Positions 1 to 4,860 of a DNA stretch of 8,525 bases are shown here, in pieces (the stretch's first letter is position 1; each line of letters starts with the position of its first letter). The notes under the pieces are model-generated. The model searched no databases. It was not told the origin of the DNA and saw only the letters and a program-made list of their open reading frames with translations. Source of the stretch: an uncultured Solirubrobacter sp. (GTDB taxonomy: Bacteria; Actinomycetota; Thermoleophilia; Solirubrobacterales; Solirubrobacteraceae). The position numbers and the translations under genes were made by a program. The DNA is taken from contig CALMNS010000782.1 of assembly GCA_937871635.1 (NCBI GenBank), positions 1 to 8,525 on the forward strand, read 5' to 3'.

Positions 1-431
1 CGCCCGCTCCGGCCGGCAAGCGGGCCACGATCGCCGCCGACGGCACCGCCGTCGCGCCGGCGTCGGCGCCCGAGGCGGTCAAGCGGCTCATCGCCGCCGC
101 CAACGAGATCCACGCCACGCCCTACCGCTACGGCGGGGGCCACAAGCCGCGCCCGAACCGGGACTCGGGCTACGACTGCTCGGGCTCGATGTCCTACGCG
201 ATGCAGGGCGCCGGGCTCCTCGACGACGCGCTCGACTCCTCCGGCTTCGCCCGCTACGGGGAGTCCGGCCCGGGCCAGTGGGTGACCCTCTACGCCAACG
301 CGGGCCACTCCTACATGGTCATCGCCGGGCTGCGGTTCGACACGAGCGGCCGCAAGGACGCCGGGTCGCGCTGGCAGACCCGCGAGCGCCCGAGCTCCGG
401 GTACGCCGTCCGCCACCCCGAGGGGCTCTAG
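1..431 (+). CDS. NlpC/P60-type peptidoglycan peptidase, C-terminal part (5' end outside window)
   Basis: The open frame is already running at base 3 and ends at TAG 429-431, so the N-terminus lies upstream. The first ~25 visible residues are an Ala/Pro-rich linker. A papain-like NlpC/P60 (C40) domain follows: 'YRYGGGH', then the nucleophile motif 'YDCSGS' with Cys at codon 177-179, then the catalytic His in 'GHSYMVIAG' at codon 306-308. The tail 'GLRFDTSGR' up to a final 'VRHPEGL' closes the domain. Family members cut peptide cross-links or stem peptides of peptidoglycan outside the cell membrane. This sequence style, with RFDTSG after the His strand, is common in actinobacterial secreted C40 proteins, as I recall. 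The signal peptide and any binding repeats would be upstream and cannot be seen. The ATG at 189 is internal, after the catalytic Cys, and is not a plausible start. The third catalytic polar residue was not assigned. Confidence 0.82.
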   Translation, partial: PAPAGKRATIAADGTAVAPASAPEAVKRLIAAANEIHATPYRYGGGHKPRPNRDSGYDCSGSMSYAMQGAGLLDDALDSSGFARYGESGPGQWVTLYANAGHSYMVIAGLRFDTSGRKDAGSRWQTRERPSSGYAVRHPEGL

Positions 432-442
432 CCCCACCGCTC

Positions 443-448
443 TAGCCT
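443..448 (+). promoter_or_regulatory. candidate -10 element (TAGCCT) of a leaderless lipoprotein gene
   Basis: TAGCCT fits the actinobacterial TANNNT -10 pattern and stands exactly 6 bases before the GTG start at 455, so transcription would begin at or next to the start codon. No convincing -35 is visible and no Shine-Dalgarno sequence precedes the GTG, both compatible with a leaderless mRNA. It lies in a 23-base gap, so read-through from the upstream peptidase gene is an equally good explanation for expression. Confidence 0.3.
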
Positions 449-454
449 GGACGC

Positions 455-898
455 GTGCGCCGCGTCCTTGAGCTCCTGTGCCTCGGCCTGCTCACGGCGT
501 GCGGCGGCGGGGGTGAGGAGAAGAAGGAGACCGACGTCGACCGGGCCCGCGCGGTGATCACGGGCTGGTCGGACGCCCTGCGCGGCTCCGACGTCGAGAA
601 GGCGACGACGTTCTTCACGGTGCCCCTCATCGTCTCCCAGGGCCCGACCGCCCGGCTCACCACCCGCGCGCGGGTGCGGCTGTTCAACTCGAGCCTGCCC
701 TGTGGCTCGAAGGTCACCGGCGTCGAGCGCCAGGACGGGTACTTCGTCGCCTCCTTCCTGCTCACCGAGCGGCCGGGGGAACGCTGCGACGGGCCGGGCA
801 ACACCGCCCGGGTGGCCTTCAAGCTCTCAGGCCGGCGGATCCGCGAGTGGCGCCAGCTCGTCGAGCAGGGCCCGGCGCCCGAGACCGAGTCGAGCTAG
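455..898 (+). CDS. small secreted lipoprotein, NTF2/SnoaL-like
   Basis: Predicted 147-residue protein with a GTG start. The N-terminus is a short lipoprotein signal: two Arg at residues 2-3, a hydrophobic stretch at 5-13, and the lipobox L-T-A-C with Cys16 as the lipidation site, followed by a Gly run and a charged linker (residues 17-27). The mature part (about 28-137) has an opening amphipathic helix ('RARAVITGWSDALRGSD') and later strand-like segments ending in 'RIREWRQL'. This order resembles NTF2-like/SnoaL domains, which often carry no conserved catalytic residue. Cys83 and Cys111 could form a disulfide in the mature protein. Role unknown; it is expected on the outer face of the cytoplasmic membrane. 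It follows the cell-wall peptidase by 23 bases on the same strand, so cotranscription is possible. The lipoprotein call is firm; the fold is inferred from pattern only. Confidence 0.75.
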   Translation: MRRVLELLCLGLLTACGGGGEEKKETDVDRARAVITGWSDALRGSDVEKATTFFTVPLIVSQGPTARLTTRARVRLFNSSLPCGSKVTGVERQDGYFVASFLLTERPGERCDGPGNTARVAFKLSGRRIREWRQLVEQGPAPETESS

Positions 899-901
899 CC
901 G

Positions 902-914
902 GCGCTAGTAGCGC
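902..914. repeat. palindrome at convergent gene ends (possible bidirectional terminator)
   Basis: GCGCTA-G-TAGCGC is a perfect 6-bp inverted repeat with one central base, covering the stop codon of the minus-strand DUF6458 gene. An overlapping second repeat, CTAGC (895-899) with GCTAG (904-908), takes in both stop codons, and CGAGC (891-895) can pair with GCTCG (913-917). The convergent genes are only 6 bases apart, so a compact hairpin here could stop transcription from both sides. There is no T-run. Weak call. Confidence 0.3.
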
Positions 915-1114
915 TCGCGCTCCCTGACCCGCGGCTCGACCACCCGGTCGCCGCGCTGGCTCAGGAGGAACAGCGAGATGAGCAGGCCGAGCACCCCGAC
1001 CACCATCAGGATCACGCCGACGGTCGAGAGCTCGATCCCCGAGATGTCGGTGGTGACCGCGAACCTGAGGATGGCGCCGACCGCGATGAGCAGGATGGAG
1101 GTTCCGATTCCCAT
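905..1114 (-). CDS. DUF6458 family small membrane protein
   Basis: A 69-residue protein starting 'MGIGTSILLIAVGAILRFAV', the opening I recognise for the actinobacterial DUF6458 family. Two hydrophobic helices (about residues 4-21 and 32-52) are joined by a short loop containing 'TTDISGIELS'. A charged Arg/Glu-rich tail (55-69, 'RVRERERY') is probably cytoplasmic. An open frame continues upstream to 1336, but the ATG at 1112-1114 is chosen because family similarity begins exactly there and the upstream part lies antisense to the neighbouring metallopeptidase gene. No clear Shine-Dalgarno is visible. Function is unknown; the size suggests a structural or accessory inner-membrane protein. It converges with the lipoprotein gene (6-base gap) and diverges from the metallopeptidase gene across 61 bases. 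Confidence 0.8.
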   Translation of the reverse strand: MGIGTSILLIAVGAILRFAVTTDISGIELSTVGVILMVVGVLGLLISLFLLSQRGDRVVEPRVRERERY

Positions 1115-1163
1115 GTCCCGGCGAGGATCCCCGCTGCCCATCCCCGACAAACTGGGCACGACG

Positions 1164-1169
1164 TACGAT
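1164..1169 (+). promoter_or_regulatory. candidate -10 element (TACGAT) of the metallopeptidase gene
   Basis: TACGAT fits TANNNT well and ends 6 bases before the ATG at 1176, the spacing expected if transcription starts on the start codon. A CCGACA (1144-1149) lies upstream, but only 14 bases away, too close for a normal -35. The bases just before the ATG (GGACGG) are too near to act as a Shine-Dalgarno, so a leaderless mRNA is the simpler reading. It would also drive the overlapping DAHP synthase gene. Confidence 0.4.
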
Positions 1170-1175
1170 GGACGG

Positions 1176-1805
1176 ATGTCCGGGCCCAGCCTGAAGCGCA
1201 TCCTGTGGGCCGCGACCCTGGCCCTGTGCCTCGCCGTCCTCTTCGTCACCGTGGTCGACGGCCTCGCCCCGACGTACCCGCTGCGCTTCGTGCAGGGCAT
1301 CATGGCCGCGGTGGCGGTCGCCGGGCTGCTCGGCATCGTCCTGGCGTTCGTCTCGACCCGGATGGGCCACTACACCTCGCCCGAGGACGAGGAGGAGTTC
1401 GAGCGGCTGGTCGTCCGCTCGGAGCGACTCGCCCGCGAGAACCTCGCCGCCGAGCCGGACGAGACGGACTTCATGGAGCTCGACCCGAGCGACCCCGCCG
1501 ACTTCGAGGAGCTCGTCCGCGAGGCGCTCGACGACCTCCCGGACCTGCTGCGCGACTCGCTGCACCACGTCGCCGTCGTCGTCTCGGACACGGGCCGCCG
1601 GCACGGCGCCTACGGCCTCTACATGGGCGACACGGTGGCCCGCGACGACCACCCCAAGCGCATCGTCATCTTCCGCGACACGCTCCTGCGCGACTTCGGG
1701 CACGACCCGAACGAGCTGCGCGCCCAGGTGACCCGGACCGTCCGCCACGAGCTCGCCCACCACCTGGGCGCCGACGAGCTGGGAGTGCGGGAGCTCGGGC
1801 TGTGA
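1176..1805 (+). CDS. membrane-anchored zincin-like metallopeptidase (HExxH, PF06262-type)
   Basis: Predicted 209 residues. Two hydrophobic helices (about 9-28 and 40-60) form an N-terminal membrane hairpin, which should leave the C-terminal part cytoplasmic. An acidic linker follows (68-113, many Asp/Glu). The catalytic domain runs from about 108 to the end, with 'EELVREALDDLPD', 'RIVIFRDTLLRDF' and the zinc motif H191-E192-L-A-H195-H-L-G198-A-D200. His191 and His195 are expected zinc ligands, Glu192 the general base and Asp200 a likely third ligand. 'VRELGL' ends the protein, as in relatives. Family members (the DUF1025/'possibl zincin' group) are usually soluble proteins of about 120-140 residues with unknown substrates, so the membrane anchor is an addition. 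An in-frame ATG exists at 978, but the segment before 1176 lies antisense to DUF6458 and is not membrane-like; ATG 1176 is preferred. The TGA overlaps the next start by one base (TGATG). Confidence 0.86.
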   Translation: MSGPSLKRILWAATLALCLAVLFVTVVDGLAPTYPLRFVQGIMAAVAVAGLLGIVLAFVSTRMGHYTSPEDEEEFERLVVRSERLARENLAAEPDETDFMELDPSDPADFEELVREALDDLPDLLRDSLHHVAVVVSDTGRRHGAYGLYMGDTVARDDHPKRIVIFRDTLLRDFGHDPNELRAQVTRTVRHELAHHLGADELGVRELGL

Positions 1806-2824
1806 TGGTCGTCATGGCGCCCGGGGCGACCGGCGCGCAGATCGAGGCGGTGCGGGCGCGGCTCGAGTCGACCGGCGTCCACGTCCTGGTCATGCCGGGC
1901 GAGCTGACCACGGCGATCGGCGCGATCGGCGATCCCGAGCGGGTGGGGGCGCTCAACCTCGAGGGGATGGCGGGCGTCGATCGCGTCGTCCCGATCTCGC
2001 GGCCGTACAAGCTCGCCTCCTCCGAGCTCGCCCACCACGAGCCCACCCGCTTCACGGTCGACGGCCGGGTGGTGGGCGGCGGGGAGACCTTCGCGCTGAT
2101 CGCCGGCCCCTGCACGGTCGAGGACCGCGAGCAGACCCTCGCCCTGGCCCGCGCGGTCCGCGACGGCGGCGCCGCCATGCTGCGCGGCGGGGCGTTCAAG
2201 CCGCGGACCTCCCCGTTCGCCTTCAAGGGGCTCGGCGTCCCCGGGCTCGAGCTGCTGGCCGAGGCCCGGGCGGAGACCGGGCTGCCGGTGGTCACCGAGT
2301 TCCTCGACACCCAGCACGCCGACGCCATCGCCGAGCACGCCGACGTGGTGCAGATCGGCGCGCGCAACATGCAGAACTACGCGCTGCTCGAGGTCGCCGG
2401 CAAGCTCGGCAAGCCCGTCCTGCTCAAGCGCGGCCTGTCCTCCTCGCTCGACGAGCTCCTCCAGGCGGCCGACTACGTCCTCAAGGAGGGCAACGAGCGG
2501 GTCATGCTCTGCGAGCGCGGCATCCGCACCTTCGAGACGGCCACGCGCTTCACGCTCGACCTCGGCGCCGTGCCGTGGCTCAAGCTGCACACGCACCTCC
2601 CGGTGATCGTCGACCCGTCGCACGCGTCGGGTGACCGGCGGCTGGTCGAGCCCCTGTCGCGCGCCGCGGCGGCGGTGGGCGCCGACGGGATCATCGTCGA
2701 GGTCCACGAGGACCCCGACGAGGCGCTCTGCGACGGGCCCCAGGCCCTCTACGCGCGCGACTTCGCGGGGTACGCCGCCAACGTGGCGGCCCACGCGGCC
2801 CTCATGGGCCGAAGCCTCGCGTAG
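1805..2824 (+). CDS. aroF: 3-deoxy-7-phosphoheptulonate (DAHP) synthase, type I-beta with N-terminal regulatory domain
   Basis: Predicted 339 residues. It condenses phosphoenolpyruvate with erythrose 4-phosphate to DAHP, the first step of the shikimate pathway, in the cytoplasm. Residues 1 to about 70 form the ferredoxin-like/ACT-like regulatory domain ('GAQIEAVRARLESTGVHV' to 'VDRVVPISRPYKLAS'). The TIM-barrel follows with 'GPCTVED', 'KPRTSPFAF' (132-140), 'LLKRG' (206-210), 'DPSHASGDR' and 'IVEVHEDP'. Expected metal ligands are Cys103, His273, Glu299 and Asp310, each one residue beyond those I recall for the Thermotoga maritima enzyme, whose length (338) is almost the same. That enzyme is feedback-inhibited by tyrosine or phenylalanine through the N-terminal domain, so similar control is inferred here. 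The start is ATG 1805, within TGATG at the end of the metallopeptidase gene; GTG 1802 directly before it is also possible. The arrangement suggests translational coupling. Confidence 0.95.
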   Translation: MVVMAPGATGAQIEAVRARLESTGVHVLVMPGELTTAIGAIGDPERVGALNLEGMAGVDRVVPISRPYKLASSELAHHEPTRFTVDGRVVGGGETFALIAGPCTVEDREQTLALARAVRDGGAAMLRGGAFKPRTSPFAFKGLGVPGLELLAEARAETGLPVVTEFLDTQHADAIAEHADVVQIGARNMQNYALLEVAGKLGKPVLLKRGLSSSLDELLQAADYVLKEGNERVMLCERGIRTFETATRFTLDLGAVPWLKLHTHLPVIVDPSHASGDRRLVEPLSRAAAAVGADGIIVEVHEDPDEALCDGPQALYARDFAGYAANVAAHAALMGRSLA

Positions 2825-2833
2825 GTGCGCGGC

Positions 2834-3256
2834 TCAGTTAGCGAGGGCGCTGCCCGTCCAGCACCGGTCCACGAGGCCGCGGAGGTTCTCGCTCTCCTCG
2901 TCGGGATCGGCCAGGGCGATCGTCCCGAGGTGCTCCACGAGCTCGTGCGGCGACATCCGCGGCAACAACTGGGTCTCGAGCCAGTCGCGGACCTCGTGCT
3001 CGGAGAGCGCGAAGTCCTCGGGCAGCTGGGCGATGACGTCGCCGGCGAACATGATCGCCATCCCGTCGCTCGAGTCGGTCCCCGTGACGTCCCAGAGGAT
3101 CGAGCGGGCCAGCGAGACCGACCCGGCCGCCCGGCTGCCCCAGCCGAAGCTCCCGCTCCACCGTCCGCGGTTGGTGAGCGGCGTGACCGTGCCCGAGGCG
3201 ATGATGTCCACCCACCTGCGGTCCTCCTGCTGATGCCCGACGTACGTGCGGCTCAC
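2834..3256 (-). CDS. DUF6166-like small protein
   Basis: Predicted 140 residues from a GTG start. The N-terminal two thirds begin 'SRTYVGHQQEDRRW' and contain 'SFGWGSRAAGSVSLARSIL' (36-54), 'MFAGDVIAQLP' (69-79) and 'FALSEHEVRDWL' (82-93). This matches in order the pattern I associate with DUF6166: a YxGxR-like start, a GWG(Y)xGxGxxxLAxxIL core, then a helix before an LT/SxxE motif. A further helix-rich tail (95-140) ends in 'WTGSALAN'. The open frame extends upstream to 3376, but the GTG at 3254-3256 has a very good ribosome site and the extra N-terminus (Arg/Ala-rich) looks non-coding. Cytoplasmic; function unknown. DUF6166 proteins are frequent in accessory regions, and the local DNA is less GC-rich than the neighbours. 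It converges on DAHP synthase with 9 bases between. Family assignment is from memory of the motif and moderately sure. Confidence 0.66.
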   Translation of the reverse strand: MSRTYVGHQQEDRRWVDIIASGTVTPLTNRGRWSGSFGWGSRAAGSVSLARSILWDVTGTDSSDGMAIMFAGDVIAQLPEDFALSEHEVRDWLETQLLPRMSPHELVEHLGTIALADPDEESENLRGLVDRCWTGSALAN

Positions 3257-3260
3257 CCTG

Positions 3261-3267
3261 TCTCCTT
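3261..3267 (-). promoter_or_regulatory. Shine-Dalgarno site that fixes the GTG start of the DUF6166-like gene
   Basis: On the minus strand AAGGAGA is followed by a short spacer, with 5 bases between GGAG and the GTG at 3256. This is the best ribosome-binding match in the window and decides the start against the longer open frame. Confidence 0.6.
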
Positions 3268-3350
3268 GCGATCCAGCAGCACGCCCTCGGGCGGACTGAC
3301 GTCTCGATGTCCTATGGCATCCGGCGGCGCGAGCGCTGAAGTCACGCGCA

Positions 3351-3380
3351 GCCGTTGGGGGCAGAGTAGCCCGCAACGGC
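3351..3380 (-). terminator. hairpin terminator downstream of the ABC1 kinase gene
   Basis: GCCGTTGGGGG (3351-3361) pairs with CCCGCAACGGC (3370-3380): 10 of 11 positions pair, with one G-G mismatch, around an 8-base loop that can close one further C-G pair. It begins 19 bases after the kinase stop (3400-3402), where a terminator is expected, and separates the kinase from the promoter region of the DUF6166-like gene. No U-tract follows on the minus strand, as is usual for GC-rich actinobacterial terminators. The rest of the 3257-3399 gap shows no gene; GC is visibly lower than in the flanks and no clear promoter for the DUF6166-like gene was found. Confidence 0.55.
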
Positions 3381-3399
3381 GGTCAGGGAAGTACTTTCC

Positions 3400-4788
3400 T
3401 CATCCCTCTCCGCCGCGGTCCGTCCAGAAGGCGGCGTCCTCGACGCCCAGGGGCGTCGACGGCGCGCCGTCGGCGAAGTACTCGCGGGCCAGGCCGGCGA
3501 AGTCGCCGCCCGCCCGGAGCTCGCCGAGCACGGTGAACACGAGGCTCTCCATCCGGCGGATGAGCAGCGACTGCGGCGGCAGGGTCTCGCGCCGCATCAG
3601 CTCGAAGTAGGGCGAGCGCGGGGAGGAGGACCGCTCGAGCGACTCGGCCACCAGCGCGGGGGAGAGCCGCTTGATCCCCGGCGTGAAGTACCACTCGCCC
3701 GCCGCCGAGAGCTGCGCGAGCAGTGCCTCCGGGTCGAACTCGTCGGGGCGCGGGAGGTAGCCCAGGCCGGCCATCGCGGCGTGGACCGCGCCGGCGTCGC
3801 CGCTCGTGACCGCCACCGCCAGCGCGCGCTCGGAGGCGAGGTAGCCGGCCTCGACGACCCGCATGAGCCCGAAGTCCAGGAAGCCCACCCGCCCGTCGTC
3901 GAGCAGGAGGTAGTTGCCCGGGTGGGGATCGCCCGAGCAGCGCCGCAGCCGGGTGAGGGTGCCGAAGAAGAAGCGGAAGACGATCTCGCCGTAGCGGTCG
4001 CGGGCGGCCTCGTCGAGGGCCTTGACCTCCTCGAAGCGCCGGCCGTGGAGCAGCTCGGAGACGAGCACGCGGCGGCTCGAGCGCGCCGTGTCGACCTCGG
4101 GGACGTGGACGAAGGGATGGCCCCGCCAGGCCCGGGCGACGGCCCGCTGGTTCTGCGCCTCGAGCTCGTAGTCGAGCTCCTCGGCGATGCGCTCGCGCAG
4201 CTCGGCCCCGAGCGCCTTGACGTCGAGGCCCGGGGCGAGGCGGCGGATGATCGGGAAGAGGACCTGCATGTTGCGCAGGTCGCTCTCGACCGCCTCCGCG
4301 ACGCCCGGGTACTGGACCTTGACCGCCACCTCAACGCCGTCGGTGGTCACCGCCCGGTGGACCTGGCCGATCGAGGCGGCGGCGAAGGCGTCCTCCTCGA
4401 ACTCCGCGAAGGCGCCGGACAGCGGCCCGCCCAGCTCCTCACGCATGAGCTTCTCCATCCGCTTGAAGGGCAGGGGCTCGACGTCGTCGCGCAGCGTCGC
4501 GAGCGTGTCCTTGAACGCCTCGCGGTCGCCCTCGGGGATGGCCGAGAAGTCGACGGTGGAGAGCACCTGCCCGAGCTTCATCGCCGCGCCGCGCATCTGG
4601 CCGAGCTGCTCGACGAGCTCCTGGGCCAGCGCGGCGGTGCGCTCGCCGGTGGCCGCCTCGGCCCGCTCGGAGGAGCGGAAGCGGTTGGCCGCGGTCGTCC
4701 CGGCCCAGCGCAGGCCCTGGCCGGCGACGAGCCCGCCGAAGCGGGCGGTCCTTGCGGTGCGGCCCGTGGCGGGCGAGTCAGAAGGCAT
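3400..4788 (-). CDS. ABC1/AarF/UbiB-family kinase-like protein
   Basis: Predicted 462 residues. ABC1-family hallmarks appear in order: the N-terminal helix with 'MRGAAMKLGQVLS' (KxGQ motif, Lys71-Gln74); the Ala-rich nucleotide loop 'AAASIGQVHRA' (136-146) in place of a Gly-rich loop; the invariant Lys157 in 'VEVAVKVQYPG'; 'EELDYELEA' (203-211) with the ExD motif; the catalytic-loop equivalent 'GDPHPGNYLLL' (286-296); and the metal-binding 'FLDFGL' (Asp305). Relatives (UbiB/ADCK/Coq8) bind ATP and have weak ATPase activity; in Gram-negatives and mitochondria they support ubiquinone synthesis. In actinobacteria, which mostly use menaquinone, the target is unclear, and a lipid or quinone role is inference. 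No clear membrane helix was seen. ATG 4786-4788 is the start: the frame continues far upstream but only as the antisense of the thiolase gene. A GGAG lies only two bases before this ATG, so translation initiation may be weak or leaderless. Divergent from the thiolase across 72 bases. Confidence 0.88.
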   Translation of the reverse strand: MPSDSPATGRTARTARFGGLVAGQGLRWAGTTAANRFRSSERAEAATGERTAALAQELVEQLGQMRGAAMKLGQVLSTVDFSAIPEGDREAFKDTLATLRDDVEPLPFKRMEKLMREELGGPLSGAFAEFEEDAFAAASIGQVHRAVTTDGVEVAVKVQYPGVAEAVESDLRNMQVLFPIIRRLAPGLDVKALGAELRERIAEELDYELEAQNQRAVARAWRGHPFVHVPEVDTARSSRRVLVSELLHGRRFEEVKALDEAARDRYGEIVFRFFFGTLTRLRRCSGDPHPGNYLLLDDGRVGFLDFGLMRVVEAGYLASERALAVAVTSGDAGAVHAAMAGLGYLPRPDEFDPEALLAQLSAAGEWYFTPGIKRLSPALVAESLERSSSPRSPYFELMRRETLPPQSLLIRRMESLVFTVLGELRAGGDFAGLAREYFADGAPSTPLGVEDAAFWTDRGGEG

Positions 4789-4818
4789 CTCTCCGCAGCC
4801 TACGAACGAACGTCCGGA

Positions 4819-4824
4819 TAGGAT
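4819..4824 (+). promoter_or_regulatory. candidate -10 element (TAGGAT) for the thiolase gene
   Basis: TAGGAT fits TANNNT and would start transcription near 4831, giving a leader of about 30 bases that includes an AGGAG at 4843-4847. That AGGAG is 13 bases before the ATG at 4861, an unusually long spacing. No good -35 is visible. On the other strand, TAGGCT (complement of 4797-4802) lies 8 bases before the kinase ATG and could serve the divergent gene. Confidence 0.3.
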
Positions 4825-4860
4825 CTCGAATCGAAACCGAACAGGAGTTCTGATCCCAAG

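Noticed and set aside
978..1175. N-terminal extension of the metallopeptidase to an upstream ATG
   Set aside because: This part is antisense to the DUF6458 gene and is Met/Pro/Ser-rich. The ATG at 1176 has a -10-like element at the correct distance and starts directly before the first membrane helix.
1115..1336. N-terminal extension of the DUF6458 protein
   Set aside because: Family similarity begins exactly at the ATG at 1114; the extra segment is antisense to the peptidase membrane region.
819..1763. Minus-strand open frame covering the DUF6458 and metallopeptidase region
   Set aside because: Overlaps two better-supported genes and has no recognisable motif; composition typical of a shadow frame.
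1619..2794. Long minus-strand open frame opposite DAHP synthase
   Set aside because: Antisense to an enzyme with all metal ligands present; composition typical of a shadow frame.
2815..2846. CCTCGC / GCGAGG inverted repeat spanning the ends of DAHP synthase and the DUF6166-like gene
   Set aside because: Only 6 pairs around a 20-base loop; too weak to call a terminator, although the position between convergent genes is suggestive.
3257..3376. N-terminal extension of the DUF6166-like protein
   Set aside because: The ribosome site AAGGAGA directly upstream of GTG 3256 and the family-like start favour the shorter form. The extension would also run into the terminator hairpin at 3351-3380.
3781..4821. 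Long plus-strand open frame opposite the kinase
   Set aside because: Low-complexity Leu/Ala/Gly/Glu/Arg translation, antisense to the conserved ABC1 motifs; GC-driven shadow.
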